Positions 22,076 to 33,412 are shown, counted from the stretch's first letter. The stretch is 64,000 bases of DNA from Spongospora subterranea f. sp. subterranea (GCA_049724395.1 JAUGWO010000222.1:62001-126000); one strand, 5' to 3'. Numbers and translations are program-made. Notes: generated by a model not told the origin, from the sequence alone.

Positions 22076-23646
22076 TTATATTTGCCTGTACGCCGATGGG
22101 ATACCTGACTGGCCTGGTGCGGCTGGAACAATGGGTGTGCACCCAATCTGTGGATCCAATCCTGTGAAGGTTCGTTGTTCAGAAACGACGGCAACCGTAT
22201 TAAGTTCGTTCGGCAGCAGAGAGCTTCCTGCCTGATAATGAACATGCAAGTTAATAGATAGATCGCAAAATAAGAAAAAGACTCATACACTATTAGACAC
22301 TAGTTTTCCAGTAATCAGCGAAAACCGCGGCACTTCAGCTTCATCGTCACATTCAGAGGTGGTTCCTGCTCTATCGTGACGATTTAGAACGTGATTTGTA
22401 GTGTCTAGGATCGCATGAAAATCCGTTGTGTACGGTCTTTCAGACGGATATGCACTGATCAAAAATGACGATGATGAGACAGAAGGGGTATGAAAAGGTG
22501 ATTTTACTAACCGCGATAAAGCCATCTCAATTTCAACGGGAGTCACAATATCAGCGGTGTACTCGAAAGAATCGATGATGGACGATAGCGGACAAGAAAC
22601 CATAACGAAAATATCGATGCTAGTGAAATTGGCAAGTTTAGGGACATTAGGACGCCCAACAGCAAGAGTGTAAGATTTACGTCCGCTTTGACGGATCACA
22701 TGACGTAAATGGGCAATGCAGTCCAGATATCCAGCTAACCAACAGAAAGTTAACGAGAAGGCGAATCAACCATACAAAAACATACAAACTGCGAGCGTTC
22801 CGACGACAATCCCAATGACCGAAGAATCTTTAACCTTCTCGATAAGATACCGACGCCGTCTCATTAGAGCCCGGCTTCGCTCAGGATTCACTTCGACAAT
22901 CCCAGGCGTGTTAGCTGAACGACTGTTGGGCTCATAAACAAACATCTATAAGTCGATGAATAATCATAAATGATTTCAAATAGATCATCACTCACTCTAG
23001 CATGACTGAAATGTAACGACATCACAGTCCTGATGTTATCATCGTTACCAATATGAACTAGGGCAGATGGCGTTCCACTGAAGTCGTATCCGGCGCATCG
23101 ATTGCCAATCGTGGCCAACTGCACGTTCGATGGCAACCTGTCATTGATGCTGACCAGTGATGGCATGAAATGTAGATCCGCGAAGACAACGACGTCGCCG
23201 GTCAGGTGAAGAAGGGAGCTCCACGCGTCAATAAAGGCGTCGACATCGATTGGAAGAGATCCAAAGACGTGATGAACGGGTAAACGGGAGGTCTGTGATA
23301 AACAGGCTCGATACCCGTAATGAACGATACCGTCAGAGTTGATATGCTCGGCAGCTATTTCATCAACGCAACAGTCGGAAAAAGTTGAATCCGCCAAAAT
23401 AAACGCTTCAGAACCCGTTTCGACTTTTAGTAGCGCTGCTAGTCGAGCAGATGCCCATGTCAAATAATCTGGTACTTGAAGAGCCAGGCGTTTCAACGAA
23501 TAGTTACGAACGAATTCCACTGTACTTTCGACATCAAAGTAGTGACGGAACAGGGTCTCATCTTCGGCAATATCTTTATACAACGGCGAACCGTGTTGCG
23601 TTACGCTGTCGTCATCCGAAGGGGATACAGATGACTGGGCTGTCAT
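22076..23646 (-). CDS. DPH2: Diphthamide biosynthesis protein 2
   Basis: DPH2 pairs with DPH1 in the radical-SAM step that begins diphthamide formation on eEF2. Exon 1 (from ATG 23646) carries LKRLALQVPDYL and the signature FILADSTFSDCCVDEIAAEH followed by VHYG and LPVHHVFGS. Introns fall at about 22945-22995 (GTGAGT...TATAG), at about 22736-22790 (GTATGT...TTAG) and at about 22232-22288 (GTATGA...CAG). Spliced exons then read VNPERSRALMRRRRYLIEKV, GIVVGTLAVSGYLDCIAHLR, KLANFTSIDIFVMVSCPLSS and a C-terminus RTFTGLDPQIGCTPI...QSGIPSAY. These track the DPH2 family from end to end. Features of DPH1 (GACCVDD) are absent. Length is about 450 aa. Confidence 0.93.
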
Positions 23647-23942
23647 GTGCAGGAATTACAGGTCCAGATGACAACCGATACGGGGAACTATCTGAACTGC
23701 CGCCCCTGTTGACGCGGCTTTCGCGTTCACGCATTTTTCGCCACGCACAATTTCTGATCTGTGATCAAGTTGTCATTTGAAAGAAATTGCCCATTGTCTT
23801 TCCTGACTTTCAAATTTCGAGAAAGCGCTGAAGCTGCAAATTCACTAATAATCACTCGGTTTGCAAACAATGCAACCGTAGCAGGAATTTACATCATTTT
23901 GCTTCTTAAAATTAAATTGTGTATCATCCCTTGCACGTAGCT

Positions 23943-24602
23943 TCAAAAACATGAACCAGATTGATATTTATTTTTAAGATTACGAGCTCTTGGGACGGTG
24001 CGGTTCAACTTCTGTTTCTGGCCGTACAACGATAACCTGGAGTACAGTTCAAGATCTGGTTTATCTATACTTTTAGCAGGTAAAATTCTTACCGGCGTAT
24101 TCAAATGATGGCAGAGATAGTCGCTGGTTGAACCGAGGCCAATTGCTCCAAGAACAGCCCGTTTGAAGGCCCCCAAACCTCTAGAACCACATACAACAAC
24201 ATCAACAGGATGATCGAAATGTCCTTGATTTAGATACGCCGAAATGGTCTCCCCGATTGAGCCATTTTGAGTAAGTATCTTGCCTTCGAGTTTCACGTTT
24301 TCAATAGACTGCAGTTCCTTTTTAGCATTAGCAAGCATGCTGTTCATGAATTTTTCCGACTTTTCCATCTGGGATTGGCGAGCGTAATCAAGAGCGGCTT
24401 CGTCGATGGCTCCAGGCGCGACATCTTCCATGGCCAGGGATATTGCGCCATAATCAGGAATTGTGGATGTGTCAATTACAGCAACCATGAGCAGAGTAAT
24501 GAAATCTTTAGGTCGAATCAGATTTCCACATGCCCACCTCCATGCATGCAAAGCGTCTTCTGATTCGTCTAGGCAGACGATGATGCCACGGTCTGAGGAC
24601 AT
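23943..24602 (-). CDS. Universal stress protein (UspA-type nucleotide-binding domain)
   Basis: A single-exon frame of 219 aa starting MSSDRGIIVCLDESEDALHA, the usual beta-1 strand and Asp of the Usp fold. The ATP-binding signature G-2x-G-9x-G(S/T) appears as GSRGLGAFKRAVLGAIGLGS, followed by SDYLCHHLNTPVRILP. A long linker in the middle (EKSEKFMNSMLANAKKELQS) is typical of eukaryotic members. The C-terminal 40 residues are basic and do not match the family, and AATAAA lies within them. The true end may therefore be earlier through an intron or a different stop. The role is inferred stress-related nucleotide binding; the partner is unknown. Confidence 0.82.
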   Translation of the reverse strand: MSSDRGIIVCLDESEDALHAWRWACGNLIRPKDFITLLMVAVIDTSTIPDYGAISLAMEDVAPGAIDEAALDYARQSQMEKSEKFMNSMLANAKKELQSIENVKLEGKILTQNGSIGETISAYLNQGHFDHPVDVVVCGSRGLGAFKRAVLGAIGLGSTSDYLCHHLNTPVRILPAKSIDKPDLELYSRLSLYGQKQKLNRTVPRARNLKNKYQSGSCF

Positions 24603-24908
24603 CCTAGCTCGGTAATCAGACTAGAAAAAATCGAATCCAGTATGTCAAACTATCAACGCACTAAAGTAGTCAGAGATCCTTTTAACGGCTGGAGAGTGAC
24701 TATGACTAAGTGCCACCGCACGCAACCAACCAAGGCGATTTACAAATCCGCTTTTTACTGCTGCCGAGATTCCTGACGGTCAACACCTGATTAACAGCCA
24801 GATGTCGTTCACGATTTGAACAACGGTGATGCAGTTGGAACAATACATGAGCTACTGAGAATAATATTATGGATATTTATTTGGCTGCGGGGGATCAATC
24901 ATCCATTG
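24603..24908. other. Intergenic, 3' flank of RTF1 and 5' flank of the Usp gene
   Basis: No ORF of interest. A TATTTATT block at about 24873-24880 (AATAAATA on the minus strand) is the likely RTF1 poly(A) signal, about 30 nt past its stop. Confidence 0.5.
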
Positions 24909-26507
24909 CTATTCCAGACCACGCTGCTGGCGCCATTCTTTTAGGGTCAATGTCTGCTGAAACTGCCCACGATCAGAGAATTTCAGAGGCACTTTGACAG
25001 AATTTGGATGGAGTTCGATATATGTGTTTTTTCGAAGAGCGGGCTGCTTGACGGCATGAACGTCGATGGAGAGTGGATAGTCATGAGCCATTATAAGTCG
25101 TCTTAGGCTGCTGTTCATATATTTACATTGCAGACGGCCAATGGGTCTTTCTTCATCGGCAGCATTGGTGGGCGTAGTACTGGGTGTTGAGCGCCGCCTT
25201 GGTCCTGGCTCCGGGATCTGTAATGCATTCATGTCGCCACGAATATCAATCAGCTTGTTCGCCTGACGAATTTTGTCATTGAGTGCATCAACACTATCAT
25301 CTTGTCTGCGCTTCATGGTCCTAATATATTCTTGCATCGTGTCTAGGCGAGATTCGATTTCTGCCTGCCGCTTATAATCATTATCTTCGATCGCCATCTG
25401 AAGGTCCCGCTGGAGCAGAAGTTTCTGTTGCGTCATGTTGTGCGAACGTCCTGCGCGCAATTGGTTTTTCTTTTGAACCATCTCATCAACCATGGCCGGA
25501 GTGTACTTGAACGTGCGTCGTAGTTTCTCAGCTGCAAGTTTCATTGTGATAACTTGCCCAATGGTGATAACTGGCAGATTGTCTTTCCTTTGTGCACGAA
25601 CCCATTGGCCTGCCTCATGCGACGTAATGCTATGGGTTGATACTTGAGTGATCTTGAAAGTACGCTCAGATGCACCGAATGCCACCCGCAGAGCTTTGGA
25701 CGTTTCTCGACTGCCAATAGCGTAAGATCGAGGATAATCTACAATGTCGACGATGACGACGGCACGATAGACATGTTCCCCAGTGATATCATTTGTACCA
25801 AGCCCAATTCTGACGAACATCCCACAGGTAATATCGTTGAAAAACGGTTCGTCGACCAACGCCTCGATTGTGCCGCGACGAAGCTGGACAGATTTCATGG
25901 TCTCGTGATCAATGGGATCGTTAGCATCAGTTCGAACTGAGAGCGGATCGAACGGCATTTGCGGTGGTGGAGAAAGCGACGAATGCATTCGCTTAGAGTC
26001 ATAACCACTGCCTTCTTCGGCGTACTCTTTGTCATCTTGTTCTGCAGTTTCCTCTTCCCATTCATCATCTTCTGAATCGTACTCGCGCACCACCTCACTT
26101 TGCCTCGCACTTATTTGCTTGCTTCTTCTACCGCGAATATCTTGAATAGCTTTTTCTTTACTGGTCTCTGGTTTCTTCTGACGTTTAGCACGAGTAGACG
26201 TTCTCTCAGGATGGTCATCATCCAGAGCATTTCTTTGCCGACGTTGCTCCAGCCTCCATTTAGCCTGCGCTTCGCTCCTTTCTTTTGATTTAACTAGCAT
26301 TTCTTGCCGTTTAAGCAAAATTTGTTCACGTGCAAGCTCGGGCATCGCCATCAAACGAGCCCGATCTTCGTCATCGCCGAAAAGATCCGGGCCGAAGGCA
26401 ATCGATGGGTCTGCCTCATCTCCGGAAACATCCGAAGACGACTCCCCCGAGGAAGAAGACAGGCCTTCCTCGAGCAGCGCCATGGACTGTTCGCCAGCAT
26501 TTTCCAT
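24909..26507 (-). CDS. RTF1: RNA polymerase-associated protein RTF1 (Paf1 complex, Plus-3 domain)
   Basis: RTF1 links the Paf1 complex to Spt5 and promotes H2B ubiquitination during elongation. The 532-aa protein starts MENAGEQSMALLEEGLSSSS with an acidic Ser-rich N-terminus. A basic charged helix follows (REQILLKRQEMLVKSKERSE). The Plus-3 domain then runs from about residue 200, with SVQLRRGTIEALVDEPFFND, GMFVRIGLG and YRAVVIVDIVDYPRSYAIG. Positively charged residues of the Plus-3 fold are retained. Downstream is a predicted coiled coil (LLLQRDLQMAIEDNDYKRQA, MQEYIRTMKRR). The length fits the family and no intron is seen. The ATG at 26507 was preferred over extending the open frame upstream, which has a different composition. 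Confidence 0.9.
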   Translation of the reverse strand: MENAGEQSMALLEEGLSSSSGESSSDVSGDEADPSIAFGPDLFGDDEDRARLMAMPELAREQILLKRQEMLVKSKERSEAQAKWRLEQRRQRNALDDDHPERTSTRAKRQKKPETSKEKAIQDIRGRRSKQISARQSEVVREYDSEDDEWEEETAEQDDKEYAEEGSGYDSKRMHSSLSPPPQMPFDPLSVRTDANDPIDHETMKSVQLRRGTIEALVDEPFFNDITCGMFVRIGLGTNDITGEHVYRAVVIVDIVDYPRSYAIGSRETSKALRVAFGASERTFKITQVSTHSITSHEAGQWVRAQRKDNLPVITIGQVITMKLAAEKLRRTFKYTPAMVDEMVQKKNQLRAGRSHNMTQQKLLLQRDLQMAIEDNDYKRQAEIESRLDTMQEYIRTMKRRQDDSVDALNDKIRQANKLIDIRGDMNALQIPEPGPRRRSTPSTTPTNAADEERPIGRLQCKYMNSSLRRLIMAHDYPLSIDVHAVKQPALRKNTYIELHPNSVKVPLKFSDRGQFQQTLTLKEWRQQRGLE

Positions 26508-26573
26508 GTCAATTGACGGCTGATAAGATGATCCGGTAATGAATCGCCACAGCCGCACACAGGTCCAGGACAC

Positions 26574-27057
26574 AACAGTGACAATTGATACTGTACACCG
26601 TTACCGCGCAGCCCTTTTTGTCCGACTTTCAACAGCTGAAGGGCGACCTCGCCCGACATCTGACCATCTGTAGGTTTCCCTTGCCACGAACTGTGCCAAT
26701 CCATTGACAAACTGACTTGATGCATTTGTCCAAATCGGGCGATGTTCTGTCCTGCTAATTTGCACTTAATGACTTCTGTTGAAGTAATTTTTTCAAAAAT
26801 ATCGGGAGCGGAACTCTTTTTGCTACCGTGAGACTGTTGTGGATGAAGTGCCCATCGTTTATTATTCAGTCCCGGCAACTTTTTTGAAAATGCGTTTGGC
26901 GGTTGACGTTAGCATCAAAGATTTTGATATAAGCGCAACCCCTCTTTCCTCGGTGCATGATCAAATCTCGACGAACATTGAAGTTGGGGTCCCCAACGGA
27001 AACTATTGTAGTTGTCGTCGGCCCGGCCGCTGCTTGCGCTGGATTGATGTTGTTCAT
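26574..27057 (-). CDS. Unidentified small gene upstream of RTF1
   Basis: The first exon appears to start MNNINPAQAAAGPTTTTIVS at 27057. Further coding-like sequence at about 26760-26590 reads IWTNASSQFVNGLAQFVARE in one frame, ending SRTKRAAR and a stop. An alternative frame is also open. Exon joins were not resolved and no family was recognised. A short nuclear-encoded protein with a helical C-terminal half is the best description. Confidence 0.35.
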
Positions 27058-27175
27058 CCTGAACGATAATCGATATAAATTGAATACATCAAAGTTGCAC
27101 TACTGATTTCGCCCTCTTTGAAATTTGATATATGGTCGGTTATATGACTCTACAAGATCCACCTATCTTGTCTAA

Positions 27176-27370
27176 GACGTCATCCCAATTTCACAGTAAG
27201 TTCAAACGAGGCTTGTTCGTGGTGTCCAGCTGACAAATTTGATTTTCCTGGGATTATTAATTGGAGGTCATTCCGAACTCAAGTATCTGAACCTCGCTCT
27301 GCCGTATCTACAATCGGGGTATGATCGCATGTCTATTGCAATTAGATTGTGACAGGGTCCCCCCATGATG
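27176..27370 (+). repeat. Degenerate fourth copy of the array leader
   Basis: This stretch aligns by eye with 27540-27740, the 5' leader of the first array gene. Both contain CCCAATtTCAcaaT, 'TTCGTGGTGTCCAGCTGACA', a 'TATCTGaACC..' block, 'GGTATGATC..CAT.T.TATTGCAA' and 'CAGGGCCC/CAGGGTCC' just before an ATG-like position. The coding part that should follow is absent. It looks like the truncated remains of an older array member. Confidence 0.6.
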
Positions 27371-27728
27371 AAAATTGATTGCAATAACGTGATACAATTG
27401 ATGGGTTTTTGATTAATAGTTGATCATGATCAGCTAGCTACAACGTCATATTCATGAAGAATGTCTTAATTTTCGGTGTCAATTTCTTGATTCTCATCTC
27501 CTCTTAGCTCAAATATCCTCACATCTTCTCCTATGCCTCTTCCCAATCTCATAATCAATTTGGAAAGACATTTGCTCGTGGTGTCCACCTGACAGATAAC
27601 AAGCTCCTGAATGTGGAATATTCACGATTACAATATCTGGACCCAAGGTTTATCTCGCACTGCTGTACCTATAAACACAGGATATGATCTTCATATATAT
27701 TGCAAATAGCTTGAATCAGGGCCCGACT

Positions 27729-29248
27729 ATGCTCCCTCTATTTTGGTTGATCATCTTGGCCGTACTGTCTCTTACAAGCCGGTCAACGGTCACCTTTTTG
27801 AATGGGTCTTCAGCAGGGCTGAGTGTTTCCAGCCCGCCATACTCCAGGTTTATCGGAACACAATTTGAAGATGGCATGGAACCAATAACCGGACGGGTTC
27901 TTTTTTTCGACGGCAATGCTTGTGATTTTAACAATCTCGATGAACGCAGCATTAGTGGATCCATAGTGATGCTGTATAAAGGAAGTCTCTGTTCTATAGT
28001 GGTTCAAAATGATAATTTTGTTAGAAAAAACGCGAAAGCTATTATAGGTCAATTACATTATCCATTTCATCCGTTAATGCCTCGTTTCTGACTATTTTTG
28101 CAGTATTGTTCGCTCCATGCATTGTTCCAGGTATGTGCATGAACGCTAACGAGCCCTGTCATGGGTGTCTGAAGAATCGGCCAGATATTCCATTATTGGA
28201 TGTGTGGCGTTTCGATCAGCTGAAAACGCTTCAAAATGAGAAAAATATCGCCGTTTCTGTATTTCCGGATTTCAACACCTGGGAGATCATATTCCCATCG
28301 TGGTACTATCAGCTAATTGTCAGATGGATTCCGAGCATTATGTCATTTCACACGTTTATTGTGGCGTCCATCTTCCTACATGGTCATTATGTCGTGATTG
28401 TTAATCGATATCTCGACCATACTCCTGAAATGAGTCGCACTCGGTCCAGGTTTAGGCGGTTTGTGATGTCTCGTCTGGGATATCCTCATCTAGCACTATC
28501 AGCTTCGATGTGCCATTCCCTCTTAATCGGATTGATTCTCGCCATTGGAGGAGTTTACTCAACCAGCAACCTTCCTACATCAGTGTCCCGTTTCTTCATC
28601 ACACAAAACAGTGGTGGTCAATTCATCATCAGCATCTTCTCCTCGGCATTCTGGAATAGCAAAGTCACCGAACTCGATAGGACGCGGAAATATTCTCTGT
28701 TGACCCGGTTCCTTCGTGGAGATAGTAGAATATCGACATTCATATTTTGTGCAGTGCTGGTTTCCTTTGATATCTTCTCGTGCTCATTAGGCGCAATGAA
28801 TTATCAAACCTCGTATCCAGGGACGACCGCAGCCATGGTATTAACTCTGGCCCTTATTGAGCTTATTCTTGCAGTTAACTTCCTCTGGGGAGCAATCAGT
28901 TTTCAACTCGAATGTAGAAAAGTATCAAGTCAAGCTGCCACCAATAATACCGCAAATAGGAACGGTCTTGAGGATGTGCTAAAGCGTTTATCTCTTTGTG
29001 CGATAGCCGCCAGTTTCTTCATGCTGCTTCAAGTGATAGCATTTTGCTGCGCTGCCACTATAATTACTTCTCCTAATTCATTTATAGTTATATGGTCCAT
29101 GGTCAGCATAAATGGTATTGCTAAAGTGGCCCTGTTTGTGCAAATGTTCCGTCCAAAGAAAGATCAGCGGAAATCAGTTGATGCAGGGAGGAGAGTATTA
29201 ACAGTGGTTGGGTCCACGAGGTTATTGCGCTCAAAAAATACAAAGTAA
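27729..29248 (+). CDS. PA-domain plus seven-transmembrane protein, array copy 1 (intact)
   Basis: Two exons (27729-28047 and 28104-29248; 56-nt intron GTCAAT...TGCAG, phase 1) give about 487 aa. A signal peptide (MLPLFWLIILAVLSLTS) is followed by a lumenal region that ends like a protease-associated domain (SGSIVMLYKGSLCSIV, then NAKAIIVLFAP). A Cys-rich stretch follows (CIVPGMCMNANEPCHGC). Then come about seven hydrophobic helices, starting near IMSFHTFIVASIFLHG and LIGLILAIGGVYS. Later helices include TFIFCAVLVSFDIFSCS, MVLTLALIELILAVNFLWGA and LCAIAASFFMLLQVIAFCCA. The last is at about WSMVSINGIAKVALFVQMF, with a short basic tail. I do not recognise a named family. The architecture suggests a surface or endomembrane receptor-like protein, which is inference. 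Copies 2 and 3 follow. Confidence 0.85.
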
Positions 29249-29280
29249 ACCCCTTATCTGCCAGGCGTAACTATTGGTGT

Positions 29281-29688
29281 TGTGGTGTTATGCTACAGGA
29301 ATAGAGCGACCCAACCCATCCACCAGGGTGACAACCATTGTGACCAACCCGTACATGTTGAAGTTATGTGTGCCATCGTGAATAATGACGTCTGCATATT
29401 GTTTGGCATACGCCATTATCGACGGCAGTGTGATAAACGTCTCGCACACCGAGGAATCTTGCGCATTGAATATTCAAACACCCTCCCGCCTCTTTCAGCG
29501 CGATAGCACTTTCCATAAATTATGACACAACCGTACACAACTTTGAATCCTCTGCGTTTGATCCTAGTCAGGAGTTTGGAATCGAAATCTTTGCCAACAA
29601 ACTTGTTTCGCATGAAATTGTGCATTTCATTGGTCTCAATTCGGCAGGGACCAAAGGTTAAGGCCAGTTGTGTTTCCGCAAGAGTCAT
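29281..29688 (-). mobile_element. MULE-type transposase fragment
   Basis: On the minus strand, 29688-29460 encodes a stretch preceding the catalytic core (IETNEMHNFMRNKFVGKDFD). About 29405-29281 encodes DVIIHDGTHNFNMYGLVTMV plus VDGLGRSIPVA, matching the first catalytic Asp region of Mutator-like transposases ('D.T..tN.y..pL'). The two pieces are in different frames, and the second and third catalytic segments are missing. This is a decayed DNA-transposon scrap lying directly after array copy 1. Confidence 0.6.
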
Positions 29689-30066
29689 CTCTTTCTCATA
29701 TTTGACTAAGTATCTTTGACAAATGCTCGGTCTAGATCGTCCAACTACAGTAGATGATTGTGCTCAAACACGGAATATTTTTGGGACAGAGAAGTACTCC
29801 AAACTGATAGGATCAAAGTTAAAGTGCAGTTTGAAACTGAAACTTATAGAATCTTTGCTTGGCGGCCGAAGGCAATAGAAAAAGCCCGGTATGGACACTG
29901 GAAGAAAGGAATGTCGGAACCAAAAACATTGAAAGAGAAGTCGAGCTTCATATTTCTGGACTTTTTTCGATCGTAAAACCTTCAGATAGATCACAAGAGG
30001 TGACCTCAGCGAGCATTAAATCAAATAAACGGAAACGATGCTTGAAAATATGGGCGCCAAAGATAA
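29689..30066. other. AT-rich filler between transposon fragments
   Basis: Short frames on both strands (for example 29758-29976 plus) lack recognisable motifs. It is probably decayed transposon or array-intergenic DNA. Confidence 0.35.
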
Positions 30067-31055
30067 CTAACAAGGTCTCCAACTCACTAAACACGAAATG
30101 AGTTCAAAACAGGATTTGATAAGAACGTACCCCGAAATCGTCTCGACAGCTTGAAAACTACAGTCCTCGACGACAGAGGTGGAATCGGCTTCAGAAATGT
30201 CATCAATGTCACTGAAAACGATTAGCTCATTGTTGCGATGAGAATAAGACGATGCATGCTCGGAACTACTGTCGCTGCCATATGACCGTCCCAAGAATGA
30301 TATCGATTCGACGACGAACGAGCTGAATGAATGAAAGGGATATTGTGTGCCAACTCCCAGATGGTAACAAACCCCAGGGTAAGGCGTCATGAGATTAGTT
30401 TTAAGACCGTATCCCGCATCACCTAGGTACATCTTTCCAGCTGGGATAGAGAAACCTGTGAAAAAAGGGCATCATTGAGTACGCCGCCGTCCGATGCTGA
30501 GCCATCCCAGCCAGCGAGCACTTATACAAAGCGCAAATCAAATGGGCAGACGGCGAGCACATTCTGGCCCATGAAGCCCTTACGATTGCGGAACGGCCAA
30601 GCTCGACCAACAGGGGGCGATGCAGGTATGTGCGTTCCGTCCACCGCTCCGATGCAGTCTCGGAAGAAAGGAACATTTTTGGATTGCTGTGGATTTCCCA
30701 AGGGCAGACATTCGCATCAGGCAGGACGACGTCAGGTATCTAACAATCAAAGCTTCCAAAACTTCATTACAGGACATCGTTATAGTCCATCCACTTCTTT
30801 GGAACCTCTCTTGCGCTTATCGATTTGAGGATGCATGACCGACGATGCAGAGGAATGTCGCCAATGTTTCTCCTTCGCAGAGACAAACCTACTTGACGCG
30901 AGAGCGTTTCTCCTCTCCATCATTTCAAGAATTGCCTCAAATGTTTTCGGCAGCATATGCATTTGGTTGCGGAAACGGCGACGGATCCACTCAGAAGTTC
31001 TTCGACCCACTCTTCGCCACTCATCTGGGAGGTTCGCGAAAACCTTCAAGTTCAT
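30067..31055 (-). mobile_element. PIF/Harbinger (HARBI1-like) transposase, decayed
   Basis: Minus-strand pieces in order: an N-terminal helical part (LPKTFEAILEMMERRNALAS), the first catalytic block (FFRDCIGAVDGTHIPASPP, with the FxGAIDGTHv pattern and first Asp), FRNRKGFMGQNVLAV, the 'CSLAGWDGSASDGGV' block resembling the second Asp region, and KMYLGDAGYGLKTNLMTPY (the 'yLgDsgYpl..wLltPy' block). The frame changes between these blocks, so it has either introns or several frameshifts; no intact transposase is readable. Sequence right of the gene (31090-31215) contains AAAATGG-type inverted motifs that may be near the element's end. Matching termini were not found. Confidence 0.65.
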
Positions 31056-31213
31056 GATACACTACGACGCGCGTTTCAATCTCCGGGAAAGTGGCGTTTT
31101 GGCTTTAAAATGGAGCTCGGCCCTCCATTTTGAAAACGCCATAATTTCGCCATTTTACCAGAATGTGCCAGACACTTCACGGTGTTATTTTAAAATGGCA
31201 GAGGTAAAATGAC

Positions 31214-31612
31214 AGAACTTCGTGGTTACCAGACGGGCTCTCATCTAATTTTTTCTCGGAAATCCGCGACACGACACCCAGAGTGCCAATCCCACCTGTG
31301 GCGCAACAGATGATTTATGACAACTGAATGACGGATAACCTACACCTCTGATGGTAAATTTATGATAGAAGGGCTTTTTCATCGTCTGCTGTATTCAATC
31401 CCTGACTTAAACATTCACCTATTTTCTCCTAGACCTTTTCCCAATTTCACAATAAGCTGGAAACTCGCGTATTCGTGATGTCCAGCTGACAGATAAACAA
31501 TTCCGGAAATAAAAATGTATCCACGATCTGCGCGTCTGGGCCCCCGTTTTCTTTGGCTCAACCGTACCTAATTGTCGTATATATTGCAAATAGCTTGTAT
31601 CAGGGCCCGACT
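31214..31612. promoter_or_regulatory. Leader/promoter region of array copy 2
   Basis: From about 31291 onward the sequence parallels 33432-33770 upstream of copy 3 ('TGTGGCGCAACAGATGATTT', 'GGGCTTTTTCATCG.TTGCTG', 'TTCAATCCCTGAC.TAAACATTC'). The final part (about 31440-31612) also parallels the leader of copy 1, including 'GTGATGTCCAGCTGACA'. This conserved block probably holds the promoter. Confidence 0.55.
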
Positions 31613-33162
31613 ATGCTCCCTCTATTTTGGCTGATAATCTTGGCAGTACTGTCGCTTACAAGCCGGTCAACGGTCACCTTTTTGAATGGGTCTTCAGCAG
31701 GTCTCAGTGTTTCCAGCCCGCCATACTCCAGGTTTATCGGAACACAATTTGAAGATGGCATGGAACCAATAACCGGACGGGTTCTTTTTTTCGACGGCAA
31801 TGCTTGTGATTTTAACAATCTCGATGAACGCAGCATTAGTGGATCCAGTAGTGATGCTGTATAAAGGAAGTCTCTGTTCTATAGTGGTTCAAAATGATAA
31901 TTTTGTTAGAAAAAACGCGAAAGCTATTATAGGTCAATTACATTATCCATTTCATCCGTTAATGCCTCGTTTCTGACTATTTTTGCAGTATTGTTCGCTC
32001 CATGCATTGTTCCAGGTATGTGCATGAACGCTAACGAGCCCTGTCATGGGTGTCTGAAGAATCGGCCAGATATTCCATTATTGGATGTGTGGCGTTTCGA
32101 TCAGCTGAAAACGCTTCAAAATGAGAAAAATATCGCCGTTTCTGTATTTCCGGATTTCAACACCTGGGAGATCATATTCCCATCGTGGTACTATCAGCTA
32201 ATTGTCAGATGGATTCCGAGCATTATGTCATTTCACACGTTCATTGTGGCGTTCATCTTCCTACATGGTCATTATGTCGTGATTGTTAATCGATATCTCG
32301 ACCATACTCCTGAAATGAATCGTACTCGGTCCAGGTTTAGGCGGTTTGTAATGTCTCGTCTGGGATATCCTCATCTAGCACTATCAGCTTCGATGTGCCA
32401 TATCCCTCTTAATCGGATTGATTCTCGCAATTGGAGGAGTTTACTCAACCGGCAACCTTCCTACATCAGTGTCCCGTTTCTTCATCACACAAAACAGTGG
32501 TGGTCAATTCATCATCAGCATCTTCTCCTCGGCATTCTGGAATAGCAAAGTCACCGAACTCGATAGGACGCGGAAATATTCTCTTGTTGACCCGGTTCCT
32601 TCGTGGAGATAGTAGAATATCGACATTCATATTTTGTGCAGTGCTGGTTTCCTTTGATATCTTCTCGTGCTCATTAGGCGCAATGAATTATCAAACCTCG
32701 TATCCAGGGACGACCGCAGCCATGGTATTAACTCTGGCCCTTATTGAGCTTATTCTTGCAGTTAACTTCCTCTGGGGAGCAATCAGTTTTCAACTCGAAT
32801 GTAGAAAAGTATCAAGTCAAGCTGCCACCAATAATACCGCAAATAGGAACGGTCTTGAGGATGTGCTAAAGCGTTTATCTCTTTGTGCGATAGCCGCCAG
32901 TTTCTTCATGCTGCTTCAAGTGATAGCATTTTGCTGCGCTGCCACTATAATTACTTCTCCTAATTCATTTATAGTTATATGGTCCATGGTCAGCATAAAT
33001 GGTATTGCTAAAGTGGCCCTGTTTGTACAAATGTTCCGTCCAAAGAAAGATCAGCGGGAAGCAGTTGATGCAGGGAGGGGATTACTAACAGTGATTGGGT
33101 CCATGAGGTTATTGCGCTCGAAACAACTCAGTACATTTCTGCCTACAGTCCCAAGCATCTAA
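31613..33162 (+). pseudogene. PA-domain plus seven-transmembrane protein, array copy 2 (recently broken)
   Basis: Nearly identical to copy 1 along its length, including the intron. Frame is lost at least three times by single-base insertions relative to copy 1: near 31847 (extra G after GGATCCA), near 32402 (extra A after GTGCCAT) and near 32585 (extra T after TCTCT). Substitutions are few, so duplication and decay look recent. The C-terminus differs from copy 1 after LLRSK, and the apparent stop TAA at 33160-33162 lies at the border of the inverted-repeat element that follows. Translation would end early, so a full product is unlikely. Confidence 0.8.
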
Positions 33163-33412
33163 CTCGACAATTTGCCCTCGGAGAAATGCCAATTTTGATG
33201 CAGAGTAGACCAACAGAGGTAGAAATATATCGAAACATGCTTCTGTAGATATTGGCGAGATCTACAAATCTATGTCGCAAAATTCACTATTGGGCAGTTT
33301 AACGAAGTTTTAGCGAGTTGAAAATGGAAGGCTTTTGGCCACCGTATGGTAAAAAACAAAAAGTGTATCCTCGCCTTTTGCGAACGCGGTTTATTGGCCA
33401 AATTGTCGAGTT
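33161..33412. mobile_element. Small inverted-repeat element (MITE candidate)
   Basis: AACTCGACAATTTG at 33161-33174 is mirrored perfectly by CAAATTGTCGAGTT at 33399-33412, and the match extends imperfectly further in (GCC / GGCC). The 252-bp interval has no coding frame. Flanks read TCTA...TTAC. A TA or TWA target duplication is possible but not exact. It sits directly after copy 2 and breaks homology with copy 1. Confidence 0.6.
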
